From SFLA01 sp045595165 (GTDB lineage Bacteria > Bacillota > Clostridia > Oscillospirales > CAG-382), in contig JAZNZY010000026.1 of NCBI GenBank assembly GCA_045595165.1, forward strand, positions 1-57,018: a DNA stretch of 57,018 bases, in the 5' to 3' direction. A model generated the notes under the pieces. It saw only the letters and a list, made by a program, of their open reading frames with translations, was not told where the DNA came from and did not search any database. Each line of letters starts with the position of its first letter. Position 1 is the stretch's first letter. A program made the position numbers and the translations under genes. Of this stretch, positions 1 through 6,639 are shown in pieces.

Positions 1-1
1 A

Positions 2-196
2 ATGAATAAACCCATAACGGTTATAAACGGTCTTTCGGATGTGCTGAAAGAACAAAAAGCCATCGGCAGAAATATCAATCAGTTAACAACACTCTGTAAT
101 ATGGGCAAGATTGTATGTCCTGATTTGAAAGAGTTAAAACAGCAATATGCTGAAGTTCTAACCACACTTAACGAAATAGTCGGGAGGTGTGGATGA
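2..196 (+). CDS. MobC-like mobilization protein, C-terminal part (partial at window edge)
   Basis: The reading frame is open at the left edge, so the Met at base 2 is probably internal. The visible 64 residues contain a segment reading AIGRNINQLTTLCN followed by a helix around LKELKQQYAEVL. This pattern is typical of the C-terminus of MobC-type relaxosome accessory proteins, which help the relaxase open the DNA at oriT. The stop codon TGA (194-196) overlaps the relaxase start ATG (193) as ATGA, so the two are translationally coupled, the usual mobC-relaxase arrangement. The family call rests on this short stretch and on its neighbour. Confidence 0.65.
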   Translation: MNKPITVINGLSDVLKEQKAIGRNINQLTTLCNMGKIVCPDLKELKQQYAEVLTTLNEIVGRCG

Positions 197-1542
197 TGGC
201 AACCTTTACGGCAATCCCCGAAAAGACACAGACCGCCACGGCGATGAAACGAGTGCTTGATTATGTTATGCAAGACAAGAAAACAGACATAGACGGAATT
301 AAGTTTGTAAGCGGACAGCACTGTGTTCCCGAATCGGCGTATCAGGAGTTTATGGCTACCAAGAATCAATACGGTAAAGCAAAGGGTGTATTCTTCAAAC
401 AGTACGTGCAATCATTTAAACCCGATTGCAATGCCACACCCGAACAGATACACCGTATAGGCTTGGAAACCGCAAAACTGTTTGATGGATTTGAGGTGGT
501 TGTGGCAACTCACATTGACCGTGACCACTGGCATAATCATTTCGTTGTCAACTCGGTAAACTGCGAAACGGGATATAAAATCCAAATCAATGAAAAAGGT
601 TTGGAAGAATTACGGCACAAGTCGGATGCTATCTGTCAGCAGTTTGGGTTAGAAATATTAACACCATATCAAAAGACTAAACAAAAATCTATAAATCAGC
701 GAGAATATCGCACCGCCTTACGCGGTGACAGTAAGAAACTGAAACTGACAAATGCAATAGATTATGCGGTAGCAACAAGCCGAAACAAAAAGCAGTTTAT
801 CGAACAGATGGACAAACTCGGATACGGTGTAAAGTGGATAGACCATTACAAGTATATCACCTATACTACACCGGACGGTCAGAGATTTCGGGATAACCGA
901 TTACTTGATGACAAATATTTAAAAACTAATATGGAGGAATTATTTGCTTATGGATATTATGAAACTAAAGAGCAACAATCCAATAGAACAGATAACCGAG
1001 GAAACGGTAGCGACATTAACCGAGCCGATACAACCTCAGTATCTGCTTCTGACGTTGGAACAGTACAACAAAATAGCGGAATACTTTTCTACAGTTGGGA
1101 ACAGCATTGTAAGAAACACGGATTTGATATCCGAATTGCCAACGCATCAGGATTTGAACGACCTAACGGTGCAAGCGCTCAGACCGTATTTAGCGGAGAT
1201 GCGAAAGATAACGGCAGACAAGCTGGACTCAATAGAGTGTTCGACCAAGGACAAATTATCGAGGCAGACGGACTCCTTGAGAGAGCAGCTACACAAGGAG
1301 ATCAACCGTATGATGAACGAATTGAAAGCCAAGGATCTGACACCGTGGAAACTCAGACTGAAATGGACAGCGGTTGGGGCGATATTACCATCGATGCTTT
1401 GTATCTTGCTGCTAATATTACAATGATAGGAGAAACGGACAATAATGATAAACACAACCCGAAAGTCGTCCGTGAACGCAAACGCGGACAAAAGAAGCAA
1501 CAAAATAATAATGACAGCAATGAAATGCAGTTAAAAATGTAA
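193..1542 (+). CDS. MOBP-type relaxase / mobilization nuclease
   Basis: This is the DNA-nicking and strand-transfer enzyme of a mobilizable element. An early Tyr lies in LDYVMQDKKT (Tyr about residue 24), the usual position of the catalytic Tyr of MOBP relaxases. The metal-binding histidine cluster reads HIDRDHWHNHF (His at about 107, 112, 114 and 116). The nuclease domain fills about the first 250 residues. The remaining 200 are polar and low in complexity, with no domain I recognise, and they are overlapped in another frame by a MobB-like gene. The ATG at 193 is chosen because GGGAGG (182-187) precedes it and it overlaps the upstream stop. A GTG at 187 is less likely. It probably forms one transcript with MobC and the 56-aa gene. 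Confidence 0.88.
   Translation: MMATFTAIPEKTQTATAMKRVLDYVMQDKKTDIDGIKFVSGQHCVPESAYQEFMATKNQYGKAKGVFFKQYVQSFKPDCNATPEQIHRIGLETAKLFDGFEVVVATHIDRDHWHNHFVVNSVNCETGYKIQINEKGLEELRHKSDAICQQFGLEILTPYQKTKQKSINQREYRTALRGDSKKLKLTNAIDYAVATSRNKKQFIEQMDKLGYGVKWIDHYKYITYTTPDGQRFRDNRLLDDKYLKTNMEELFAYGYYETKEQQSNRTDNRGNGSDINRADTTSVSASDVGTVQQNSGILFYSWEQHCKKHGFDIRIANASGFERPNGASAQTVFSGDAKDNGRQAGLNRVFDQGQIIEADGLLERAATQGDQPYDERIESQGSDTVETQTEMDSGWGDITIDALYLAANITMIGETDNNDKHNPKVVRERKRGQKKQQNNNDSNEMQLKM
950..1426 (+). CDS. Nested MobB-like membrane-tail protein overlapping the relaxase gene
   Basis: This open frame of about 158 residues lies wholly inside the relaxase gene in another frame. GGAGGA at 933-938 precedes a TTG (944) and ATGs at 950 and 959. 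The product reads like a real protein: a soluble N-terminus, a long helical, probably coiled-coil stretch (EMRKITADKLDSI to LREQLHKEINRMM), then a single C-terminal membrane segment (AVGAILPSMLCILLLIL). ColE1-type and R1162-type plasmids also carry a mobB nested within mobA, with a membrane-anchored MobB that assists the relaxosome. The overlapping relaxase tail is low-complexity, as expected if this frame is the constrained one. Function is inferred from architecture and position only. Confidence 0.62.
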   Translation: MDIMKLKSNNPIEQITEETVATLTEPIQPQYLLLTLEQYNKIAEYFSTVGNSIVRNTDLISELPTHQDLNDLTVQALRPYLAEMRKITADKLDSIECSTKDKLSRQTDSLREQLHKEINRMMNELKAKDLTPWKLRLKWTAVGAILPSMLCILLLILQ

Positions 1543-1585
1543 AGGAGTGATAACCGTCATAGTCCCAAGAGTTCCGTGATGCCTT

Positions 1586-1756
1586 ATGAAAAAAGGTGGA
1601 TGGGATATTCCGGATTATGAAATAGAAGCAATAGTAAAATGTTTCTTGCCTGATATTCAAGAGTTCTTTGCCACAGAAGAAGGCAAGGAACTCCGAGAAC
1701 AGTACAAGTCAAGCAAGGGGCAAAAAACACCACCACAAGCCGATAAAACGGCTTAA
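1586..1756 (+). CDS. Small conserved-looking protein after the relaxase (56 aa)
   Basis: Short frame of 56 residues starting MKKGGWDIPDYEIEAIVKC and ending in a Lys/Gln-rich tail. An amphipathic helix (FLPDIQEFFATEEGKELREQ) dominates it. It is 43 nt downstream of the relaxase and ends just before a strong terminator, so it is the last gene of the mobilization transcript. Similar small acidic-helix proteins often follow relaxases in Firmicutes mobile elements, but I do not know a function. No clear Shine-Dalgarno is seen directly before the ATG, which lowers confidence. Confidence 0.5.
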   Translation: MKKGGWDIPDYEIEAIVKCFLPDIQEFFATEEGKELREQYKSSKGQKTPPQADKTA

Positions 1757-1761
1757 AAGTA

Positions 1762-1799
1762 AACACACGGCAAGATGACATTACACCTTGCCGTGTGTT
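1762..1799 (+). terminator. Terminator of the mobilization genes
   Basis: A 13-bp perfect stem (1762-1774 with 1787-1799, core CACACGGCAAG) and a 12-nt loop lie 6 nt after the 56-aa gene. The U-tract is weak, so termination may be partial or bidirectional. Confidence 0.65.
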
Positions 1800-1826
1800 C
1801 CATTTAGAAAATATTATTAAGAACCA

Positions 1827-1862
1827 TTATAGTTTAGAACATATTAATTTTCGCTTTGCCAT
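1827..1862 (-). CDS. Micro-ORF of 11 codons downstream of the XRE regulator
   Basis: The minus strand reads MAKRKLICSKL and then TAA. It is preceded by a near-perfect Shine-Dalgarno (AAGGAGGTG) about 8 nt before the ATG. It starts 28 nt after the XRE stop codon in the same direction. Such a strong ribosome site in front of a 10-20 codon frame suggests a leader peptide or a small signalling or regulatory peptide. It could also be the remnant of a longer gene. No homologue is recognised. Confidence 0.4.
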   Translation of the reverse strand: MAKRKLICSKL

Positions 1863-1890
1863 TTAATAGCACCTCCTTATGAATTTTGAA

Positions 1891-2199
1891 TTAAACTTTA
1901 TTTACCTCTAATAGTTGTAGTATGTTAAGTAACATTTTTTGATGATTATAATTATTTTTTTTACCTTCTTCATCGAAGAATAATAACATAGATCTATTAA
2001 CTTCTAAAGCATTGCTATATCTTTCAAGCATATCTAATGATGGTCTTTTTCGATTGGATTCCACATCACATATATAACTTGAAGTCAATTCCATCTTATC
2101 TGCTAATTCTTTAACTGTTAGATCTCTTATTATTCTTAATGACCGTAAAACATTTCCAATTCCAGTTCCTTTTTCATTCGAACTTTGTCTATTGTCCAA
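1891..2199 (-). CDS. XRE-family helix-turn-helix transcriptional regulator
   Basis: A 102-residue protein with an HTH_3 (Cro/CI) domain at about residues 17-72. The pattern LRIIRDLTVKELADKMEL, then TSSYICDVESNRKRPS is the classic recognition-helix region. The short C-terminal tail shows no sensor domain. GGAGGTGTC precedes the start. It sits in the accessory part of a mobilizable element, next to a micro-peptide unit with a palindromic operator, so local repressor is the likely role. The target is inferred from proximity only. Confidence 0.85.
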   Translation of the reverse strand: MDNRQSSNEKGTGIGNVLRSLRIIRDLTVKELADKMELTSSYICDVESNRKRPSLDMLERYSNALEVNRSMLLFFDEEGKKNNYNHQKMLLNILQLLEVNKV

Positions 2200-2256
2200 A
2201 AAGACACCTCCAAATAAAAATGTATATTCAATTCTTATGAACCATAAAAACAGGTG

Positions 2257-2300
2257 ACTCTCCTGCCGCCTAACCTGTCACATTAAAGCGACAGGAGAGT
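2257..2300 (-). terminator. Probable terminator after the 51-aa peptide gene
   Basis: Imperfect 13-bp stem (2257-2269 with 2288-2300; CTCTCCTG pairs with CAGGAGAG, one mismatch). On the minus strand it begins 7 nt after the stop of the 51-aa gene, and a run of five T follows a few bases later. Shorter alternative pairings (ACAGGT with ACCTGT; CCTGTC with GACAGG) are also possible in the same stretch. Confidence 0.55.
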
Positions 2301-2307
2301 TTGTATC

Positions 2308-2463
2308 TTATTGTTTATTGGTTAAAAACCAAATGATCAATCTAAGAACAATATCAGCAAGAAACTTAAAAATCCCATGAGAATCGCACCATTCGATAAA
2401 ACGGACAAGGTTCTCAAAGAAACGAATCTTCTTACTGCCACCATTATTAAAATGGTCTTTCAT
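2308..2463 (-). CDS. Small hydrophobic-tailed peptide (51 aa)
   Basis: The minus strand encodes a 51-residue peptide. It begins MKDHFNNGGSKKIRFFENLV and ends with an amphipathic to hydrophobic stretch (GIFKFLADIVLRLIIWFL) and NKQ. AAAGGAG lies about 12 nt upstream of the ATG. It is the second frame of a short unit with its own promoter-operator (2677-2725), a 12-codon leader ORF and a terminator. The basic N-terminus and hydrophobic tail would fit a membrane-active peptide (type I toxin-like or bacteriocin-like) or a small membrane effector. No family is recognised. Confidence 0.5.
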   Translation of the reverse strand: MKDHFNNGGSKKIRFFENLVRFIEWCDSHGIFKFLADIVLRLIIWFLTNKQ

Positions 2464-2518
2464 AAGAATAAGTATCTCCTTTAAAATATTGTAAAGCTTA
2501 TGTCATACTTGTATTATT

Positions 2519-2581
2519 CCCAAAGGCTCTACACTTTGGGTTTGTTTTTTTACTGGTTTCAAGTAACAAGAACCAGTTTTT
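2519..2581. other. Two tandem hairpins between the leader ORF and the 51-aa gene
   Basis: Hairpin 1: CCCAAAG (2519-2525) pairs with CTTTGGG (2534-2540), followed on the plus strand by a T-rich run. Hairpin 2: ACTGGTT (2552-2558) pairs with AACCAGT (2571-2577), followed by five T on the plus strand. Read on plus, both look like terminators. In the minus-strand transcript they lie in the spacer between the 12-codon ORF and the 51-aa gene, where they could act as attenuation or stability structures. Confidence 0.5.
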
Positions 2582-2618
2582 ACTTTACTGCTCTAATAAA
2601 ATAATATGGCACTTTCAT
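2580..2618 (-). CDS. Leader-like micro-ORF of 12 codons
   Basis: The minus strand reads MKVPYYFIRAVK and then TAA, with GGAGG six bases before the ATG. It lies about 70 nt downstream of the predicted start site of the promoter at 2697-2725 and upstream of two hairpins and the 51-aa gene. This layout resembles leader peptides that control a downstream gene through ribosome position. The peptide itself could instead be the product, such as a short signal. Real translation is unproven. Confidence 0.42.
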   Translation of the reverse strand: MKVPYYFIRAVK

Positions 2619-2676
2619 ATTAAAACCTCCATTCAATCGTGCAGCTGAAGTGTTTGTTGCGAACTCAACAAAGAAA

Positions 2677-2725
2677 AAATTCTTCTTCTTGGTGTAAGTA
2701 TACACCAAGAAGAAGAATTTGTCAA
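2677..2725 (-). promoter_or_regulatory. Promoter overlapped by a perfect 20-bp palindrome (operator)
   Basis: Arms at 2677-2696 and 2701-2720 are perfect reverse complements around a 4-nt centre; the right arm contains TACACCAAGAAGAAGAATTT. On the minus strand TTGACA (2725-2720) is followed by exactly 17 nt and TATACT (2702-2697). The -10 box therefore sits at the dyad centre and the spacer fills one arm. A repressor dimer or tetramer bound there would block the promoter. The palindrome could also fold in RNA as a terminator for an upstream minus-strand transcript, because a T-rich run follows. Confidence 0.7.
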
Positions 2726-2777
2726 TAGAAAATTTGAAATCCTTTATATAAATATTTTCATTGAGTATTGTATATTT

Positions 2778-2806
2778 ATAATACCTCGATATTATGTAAA
2801 TATCAA
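2778..2806 (-). promoter_or_regulatory. Second, upstream minus-strand promoter
   Basis: TTGATA, 17 nt, TATTAT on the minus strand (2806-2778). It would transcribe into the 20-bp hairpin at 2677-2720, which ends in T residues, so its transcripts may be attenuated there. Confidence 0.5.
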
Positions 2807-2910
2807 GGGGTCAAGGCACGTATTTTTTTATTTACTTATATGATGTGAAGTAGAACTTAAAATAATATTAATGCTTTACGTTAAAATTAGGATACTCTTC
2901 AAAAATAATA

Positions 2911-2948
2911 AATCCGAACCCATCTCCAATTAAGAGAAGGTTCGGATT
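2911..2948 (-). terminator. Terminator after tRNA-Leu
   Basis: A 10-bp stem AATCCGAACC (2911-2920) pairs with GGTTCGGATT (2939-2948). On the minus strand it is followed by TATTATTTTTG. It starts 9 nt after the tRNA 3' end. Confidence 0.75.
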
Positions 2949-2957
2949 TATACTGTT

Positions 2958-3040
2958 TGGTGCGGATGACAGCACTTGAACCTGCACCCAATTGCACTGC
3001 TTTCTAAGACCAGCTCGTCTGCCAGTTCCGACACATCCGC
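2958..3040 (-). tRNA. tRNA-Leu (anticodon TAG), divergent
   Basis: The minus strand gives a 7-bp acceptor stem (GCGGATG with CATCCGC), discriminator A, encoded CCA, a D-loop with GGCAGA, anticodon loop CTTAGAA (TAG), a long variable region and T-loop TTCAAGT. Two stem positions do not pair: a G-G opposition in the anticodon stem (30-40) and one at the normally invariant 53-61 pair of the T-stem. A textbook promoter and a terminator flank it, so it is probably transcribed. It is either a slightly degenerate gene or a copy altered near a mobile element. Confidence 0.75.
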
Positions 3041-3055
3041 ATATGTTGCCCGATA

Positions 3056-3084
3056 ATTTTAACATATCGGGCTGTATTTGTCAA
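3056..3084 (-). promoter_or_regulatory. Promoter of tRNA-Leu
   Basis: TTGACA (3084-3079), 17 nt, TAAAAT (3061-3056) on the minus strand; the predicted start is about 9 nt before the tRNA. An 8-bp inverted repeat (GCCCGATA and TATCGGGC) surrounds the -10 box and may also terminate sulP transcripts. Confidence 0.75.
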
Positions 3085-3091
3085 CTTAAAA

Positions 3092-4726
3092 TCAAAGGTT
3101 TCTTGCGCGTTCGAGGGCGGCATCGATATTGGGCAGGAAGTTTTCTTCACCCAGAGCGGCAACAAATCCGTCCTTTTTCATTACGGAAAGGGGCTGTTCG
3201 TTTGCGTGGGAGATAAGCATTTGCACGTTTTTCTCCTTGCATATCTCGTACACACCTCGGAGCGAACGCATAGCCGTTTCGTCCAATGCAGGTACACCAC
3301 GCATACGGATTATTATTACCTTAACTCCCTCACGCAGGGGAACGGTTATTTTATCCGAAGCGGCGAAGAACATAGGACCGTTTATCTCAAAAACATCGGT
3401 ATGCTCGGGGATATTTCTAAGTCTGCCTCCGTCGGATTCCAGCATTTCGTCCGCCTTTGTCCACTGGCGCACCTTGGTGTTTTCTGCCATACGGCGCAAA
3501 AACAGTATAGCGGTGAGCAGCATACCCACCTCGATAGCTACCACAAGATCGAATATAACGGTGAGCAGGAAGGTGGCAACAAGCACCAGAATATCGCTCT
3601 TGGGTGCGGTCTTGCATATCCGCACGAACTGACGCCATTCGCACATATTGTACGCAACCATAAACAGTATGGCGGCGATAACGGGCATAGGGATCCACGC
3701 CGCAAAGGGCATAAGCACCACGAGAATAAGCAGTAATACAATAGCGTGTACTATTCCCGCAACGGGGGTTCTTCCGCCGTTTTTAACGTTGGCGGCAGTA
3801 CGTGCAATAGCGCCCGTGGCAGGGATACCGCCGAAAAGTCCCGAGCATATGTTGCCCAGACCTTGTGCGATCAATTCGGTGTTGGAATTATGGCGGTCGT
3901 TTATCATACCGTCGGACACCACGCAGGAAAGCAGAGATTCTATACCAGCCAAAATCGCTATGGTAAACGCAGAGGGAATAAGCTCTTTTACAAGGTCAAA
4001 GCTTAATTCGGGAACTGCAAAAGAGGGGAGGGAACCGGATATGGTGTAAAGATCGCCTATGGTGTTAACGTCCATATTAAGCAGCTTTACCATCGCCGTG
4101 CCGATAACTACGGCAATGAGCGAGCCGGGTATCTTTTTGCTTATATAGGGCCAGATGATCAGTATCGCCAGAGATACCGCACCCACAACAAGGGCTTGCC
4201 AGTTAAGAGTGGTTATGGATTTTCCAACCGCCTCAAGCTTTTCTATGGTTTCAACAGCGTGGGTTCCTTCGGGGTAGGCAAGACCGAGGAAATCCTTTAT
4301 CTGACCGATAACGATAGTCACCGCGATACCGAAGGTAAATCCCGTGGTTATAGTGTGGGGAATATACTTTATAAGGCTTCCGAACTTGAATATACCCATA
4401 AGTATGAGCAGTATTCCCGCCATTATGGTAGCGATAACAAGTCCGCTTGTGCCGTAGGTTGCAACAATTCCCGCAACTATAGTAGCAAACGCCGCCGTGG
4501 GACCGGAAATGTTTACCTTGCTTCCGCCGAAGAGGGCGATAACAAATCCTGCGATGATCGCCGTGTAAAGTCCCTTTTCGGGAGAAACTCCGCTGGCGAT
4601 GGCAAGTGCTATGGAAAGGGGCAGTGCGATTATGGCGACGATAATTCCCGCCACGATATCGCTTACCACCTGCTTTTTGCTGTATGTTTTAACAGAGGAG
4701 ATGATTTTCGGTTCAAATATTTTCAT
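3092..4726 (-). CDS. SulP/SLC26-family anion transporter with STAS domain
   Basis: Inner-membrane secondary transporter of 544 residues. Residues about 20-410 are the transmembrane sulfate-transporter core, with the family signature region around ALPLSIALAIASGVSPEKGLYT and NISGPTAAFATIVAG. A cytoplasmic STAS domain lies at about 440-540 (DVFEINGPMFFAASDKI, then VIIIRMRGVPALDETAMRSL). Substrate may be sulfate, bicarbonate or another anion; the sequence does not decide. The length is normal. It is monocistronic, with its own promoter (4804-4777) and AAGGAAG before the ATG. Confidence 0.9.
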   Translation of the reverse strand: MKIFEPKIISSVKTYSKKQVVSDIVAGIIVAIIALPLSIALAIASGVSPEKGLYTAIIAGFVIALFGGSKVNISGPTAAFATIVAGIVATYGTSGLVIATIMAGILLILMGIFKFGSLIKYIPHTITTGFTFGIAVTIVIGQIKDFLGLAYPEGTHAVETIEKLEAVGKSITTLNWQALVVGAVSLAILIIWPYISKKIPGSLIAVVIGTAMVKLLNMDVNTIGDLYTISGSLPSFAVPELSFDLVKELIPSAFTIAILAGIESLLSCVVSDGMINDRHNSNTELIAQGLGNICSGLFGGIPATGAIARTAANVKNGGRTPVAGIVHAIVLLLILVVLMPFAAWIPMPVIAAILFMVAYNMCEWRQFVRICKTAPKSDILVLVATFLLTVIFDLVVAIEVGMLLTAILFLRRMAENTKVRQWTKADEMLESDGGRLRNIPEHTDVFEINGPMFFAASDKITVPLREGVKVIIIRMRGVPALDETAMRSLRGVYEICKEKNVQMLISHANEQPLSVMKKDGFVAALGEENFLPNIDAALERARNL

Positions 4727-4776
4727 ATTCTTCCGTACTTCCTTTTAAAAAAAATATCGTTTTTCACCAAGGGACA

Positions 4777-4804
4777 ATTATACTACTTTATTTGCTTTTT
4801 GCAA
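4777..4804 (-). promoter_or_regulatory. Promoter of the SulP gene
   Basis: TTGCAA (4804-4799), 16 nt, TATAAT (4782-4777) on the minus strand, about 50 nt before the ATG. Confidence 0.6.
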
Positions 4805-4859
4805 TAAACAAAATTTACAAAATCTTCACGGGTTTATCACGCTATTTTACACATTTTGG

Positions 4860-4927
4860 TTGACACGGCGTGTATCTGTATGATAAAATGTAATCAGAGA
4901 AAGTATTTTATGAATCTTTCATAAAAT
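4860..4927 (+). promoter_or_regulatory. Promoter and dyad upstream of the C39-like gene
   Basis: TTGACA (4860-4865), 18 nt, TAAAAT (4884-4889). Just downstream is a perfect 10-bp inverted repeat ATTTTATGAA (4905-4914) with TTCATAAAAT (4918-4927), which could be an operator or a 5' RNA hairpin. Confidence 0.55.
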
Positions 4928-4961
4928 TTTCAGAGGTTTTGCTTTAAAGTTCATTAGTTAT

Positions 4962-5684
4962 ATGCTCTCAAATTTGTCGATGCAACAGATCGACACGTCT
5001 TCAACGGCGCAAAGCTGGCGTATAACGTCCGTCGATAATGGGTATAGAATTGCAAATGGTTCAAATCCGACTTATTTGCTTTCCACTTATAATTCATCCG
5101 ACTCGGTTTATTCAATGCAAAAAACCACGGGAAGCACATGGGAGCTTAGATTGATTGAGGTGCCTGTGCCGTTGTACGTGCAAAAAGACGGTGCAGCGTG
5201 TGGGTATGCTTGCGATACTATGGTTGCCCATTATTTCGGGTGTACATCTGTAACACAAACCGATATGGAAAATAAAGCAAAACAACTAACGTCTCCGACA
5301 GAAATGCGCTATGCGTACGCGATTTGCAATGCGTTGAATTATTATTTGACGCAGAACAACACGGGAACATCATATAGTTGTAATTATATACAAAATTACA
5401 CGGTGGCACAATATGAACAAATGATTATGGATAATATTAATAACGGTTATCCCGTGATCGTCTTAATAAAAGTTCCAGATAATTTGTATTTTCCTTATCC
5501 CAGCACGGATGGACATTATGTTTTAATCGTCGGTTTCTATTATGATACGGCGCTTGAACAATATATGGCAATTGTGAACGATCCTCACATCACACATTCT
5601 GGCGAATATATTTTACCTACAGCCGCATTGCTTAATTACGGTAAAATTCATGACGTTGAAGCGTGGAGTATTAATGTTGAATAG
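4962..5684 (+). CDS. C39-like cysteine peptidase, N-terminus possibly truncated
   Basis: Residues about 70-225 match the papain-like fold of C39-type peptidases: Cys region GAACGYACDTMVAHYFG (about 77-93), DGHYVLIVGF with the likely catalytic His (about 184) and NDPH with the Asp (about 206). Residues 1-65 (QSWRITSVDNGYRIAN, YLLSTYNSSDSVYSMQK) resemble the end of a ricin-type beta-trefoil lectin repeat. No signal peptide and no Shine-Dalgarno precede the first ATG, although a promoter lies about 75 nt upstream. The gene may be the 3' part of a longer secreted lectin-protease. The next gene is a lipoprotein 9 nt downstream, probably co-transcribed. Confidence 0.6.
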   Translation: MLSNLSMQQIDTSSTAQSWRITSVDNGYRIANGSNPTYLLSTYNSSDSVYSMQKTTGSTWELRLIEVPVPLYVQKDGAACGYACDTMVAHYFGCTSVTQTDMENKAKQLTSPTEMRYAYAICNALNYYLTQNNTGTSYSCNYIQNYTVAQYEQMIMDNINNGYPVIVLIKVPDNLYFPYPSTDGHYVLIVGFYYDTALEQYMAIVNDPHITHSGEYILPTAALLNYGKIHDVEAWSINVE

Positions 5685-5693
5685 GAGGTTACT

Positions 5694-6479
5694 TTGAAGA
5701 TGAAAAAAACTATGATTATTTTGATTATTTTAGTTATCGTTGTATGTTATTGTTCTTCGTGTAACGATTTGGGATACAACGATGAAAATTCAACTGTTAG
5801 TGATGAAATGTCCGTAACAAGGCATGAAAATGTTGGAACTGATGGATCTGAAACTTCTGTAAACGAAGACCTCATTGAGGGATCGGTAGTTGAAGAGTCA
5901 GCTGTTGAGGAAAGTCAACAGGAAACAAGCATACCCGAAATTAAAGGTCAAGTGGAGTTTCTCGATATCCCCTTTGAAGTAAACGTTATCATCGTTCCTG
6001 TGTTGGACCCTCTTTATGCAGCGGGACAGTGGCCGTGGGACGGAGGCATAGTACTATCGCCGGAAGAATTGCTTATAGGTGAACATGTAAAAAAGTTCTG
6101 GGAACCCGATAAAGGCGATCCTTCCTACAACGAGTGGATAAAAAGGTATACCGATGAATGGTTTGAAGATAACTGGCTGATTGTTTTACACGGTGTCGAA
6201 AAGGAAATCAACCTGAAGCATATAGGATTCCATTTTAAAGACGGAAAACAACCCAAAATGCTTTTTATATACGATGAAGGAGATCCGAACTTCGATTGGG
6301 ATCTTACCTATGGTTCCAAAGCGTTTATAGAGATATCAAAGAAGGATATTCCTTATGATATAGGTGAAAGATATACCGTAAAAGACGAAGACGGAAATGA
6401 AATTATCCATAATATCTTCTTCTTTAGAGCAATGGAAACGAAAGTAGCCGAATCTAACGGATACGAGCTTCCCGAATAG
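5694..6479 (+). CDS. Predicted lipoprotein of unknown function
   Basis: The N-terminus is basic, then hydrophobic (MIILIILVIVVCYCSSC), with several Cys that could serve as lipobox. A Ser/Glu/Thr-rich linker follows (residues about 25-80), then a folded domain with many Trp and acidic residues (QWPWDGGIVLSPEELLIGEHVKKFW is cut short here as QWPWDGG to VKKFW). AGGAGG (5683-5688) gives good spacing to TTG at 5694 and wider spacing to ATG at 5700. It follows the C39-like gene in one transcript, so the two may act together outside the cell. No family is recognised. Confidence 0.65.
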   Translation: MKMKKTMIILIILVIVVCYCSSCNDLGYNDENSTVSDEMSVTRHENVGTDGSETSVNEDLIEGSVVEESAVEESQQETSIPEIKGQVEFLDIPFEVNVIIVPVLDPLYAAGQWPWDGGIVLSPEELLIGEHVKKFWEPDKGDPSYNEWIKRYTDEWFEDNWLIVLHGVEKEINLKHIGFHFKDGKQPKMLFIYDEGDPNFDWDLTYGSKAFIEISKKDIPYDIGERYTVKDEDGNEIIHNIFFFRAMETKVAESNGYELPE

Positions 6480-6514
6480 TACGAATCAATAAGGGCAAAT
6501 TTTACTAAAGGCAG

Positions 6515-6549
6515 AATTCTCTCCGAAAGAAATTTCGGAGAGAATTTTT
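6515..6549 (+). terminator. Terminator after the lipoprotein gene
   Basis: A 14-bp perfect stem (6515-6528 with 6533-6546; core CTCCGAAA and TTTCGGAG), GAAA loop, followed by T residues. Confidence 0.8.
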
Positions 6550-6555
6550 CAAAAG

Positions 6556-6584
6556 TTGACAATACCGCTTTTGTATGATAAAAT
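6556..6584 (+). promoter_or_regulatory. Promoter of the DUF4349 gene
   Basis: TTGACA (6556-6561), 17 nt, TAAAAT (6579-6584), about 55 nt before the start codon. Confidence 0.7.
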
Positions 6585-6639
6585 ATATTTATGGAAAATA
6601 TTGATTTTCTGCTTGTAATTCAAGAAAAGAGGTGTTTTT

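Noticed and set aside
2257..2300. A pseudoknot riboswitch formed by ACAGGT/ACCTGT and CTCTCCTG/CAGGAGAG
   Set aside because: The pairings interleave, but a simple 13-bp terminator hairpin right after the 51-aa gene explains the sequence more economically.
3129..4807. Several plus-strand frames of 130-200 codons opposite the SulP gene
   Set aside because: They are antisense shadows of a clear transporter gene and have no ribosome sites or motifs.
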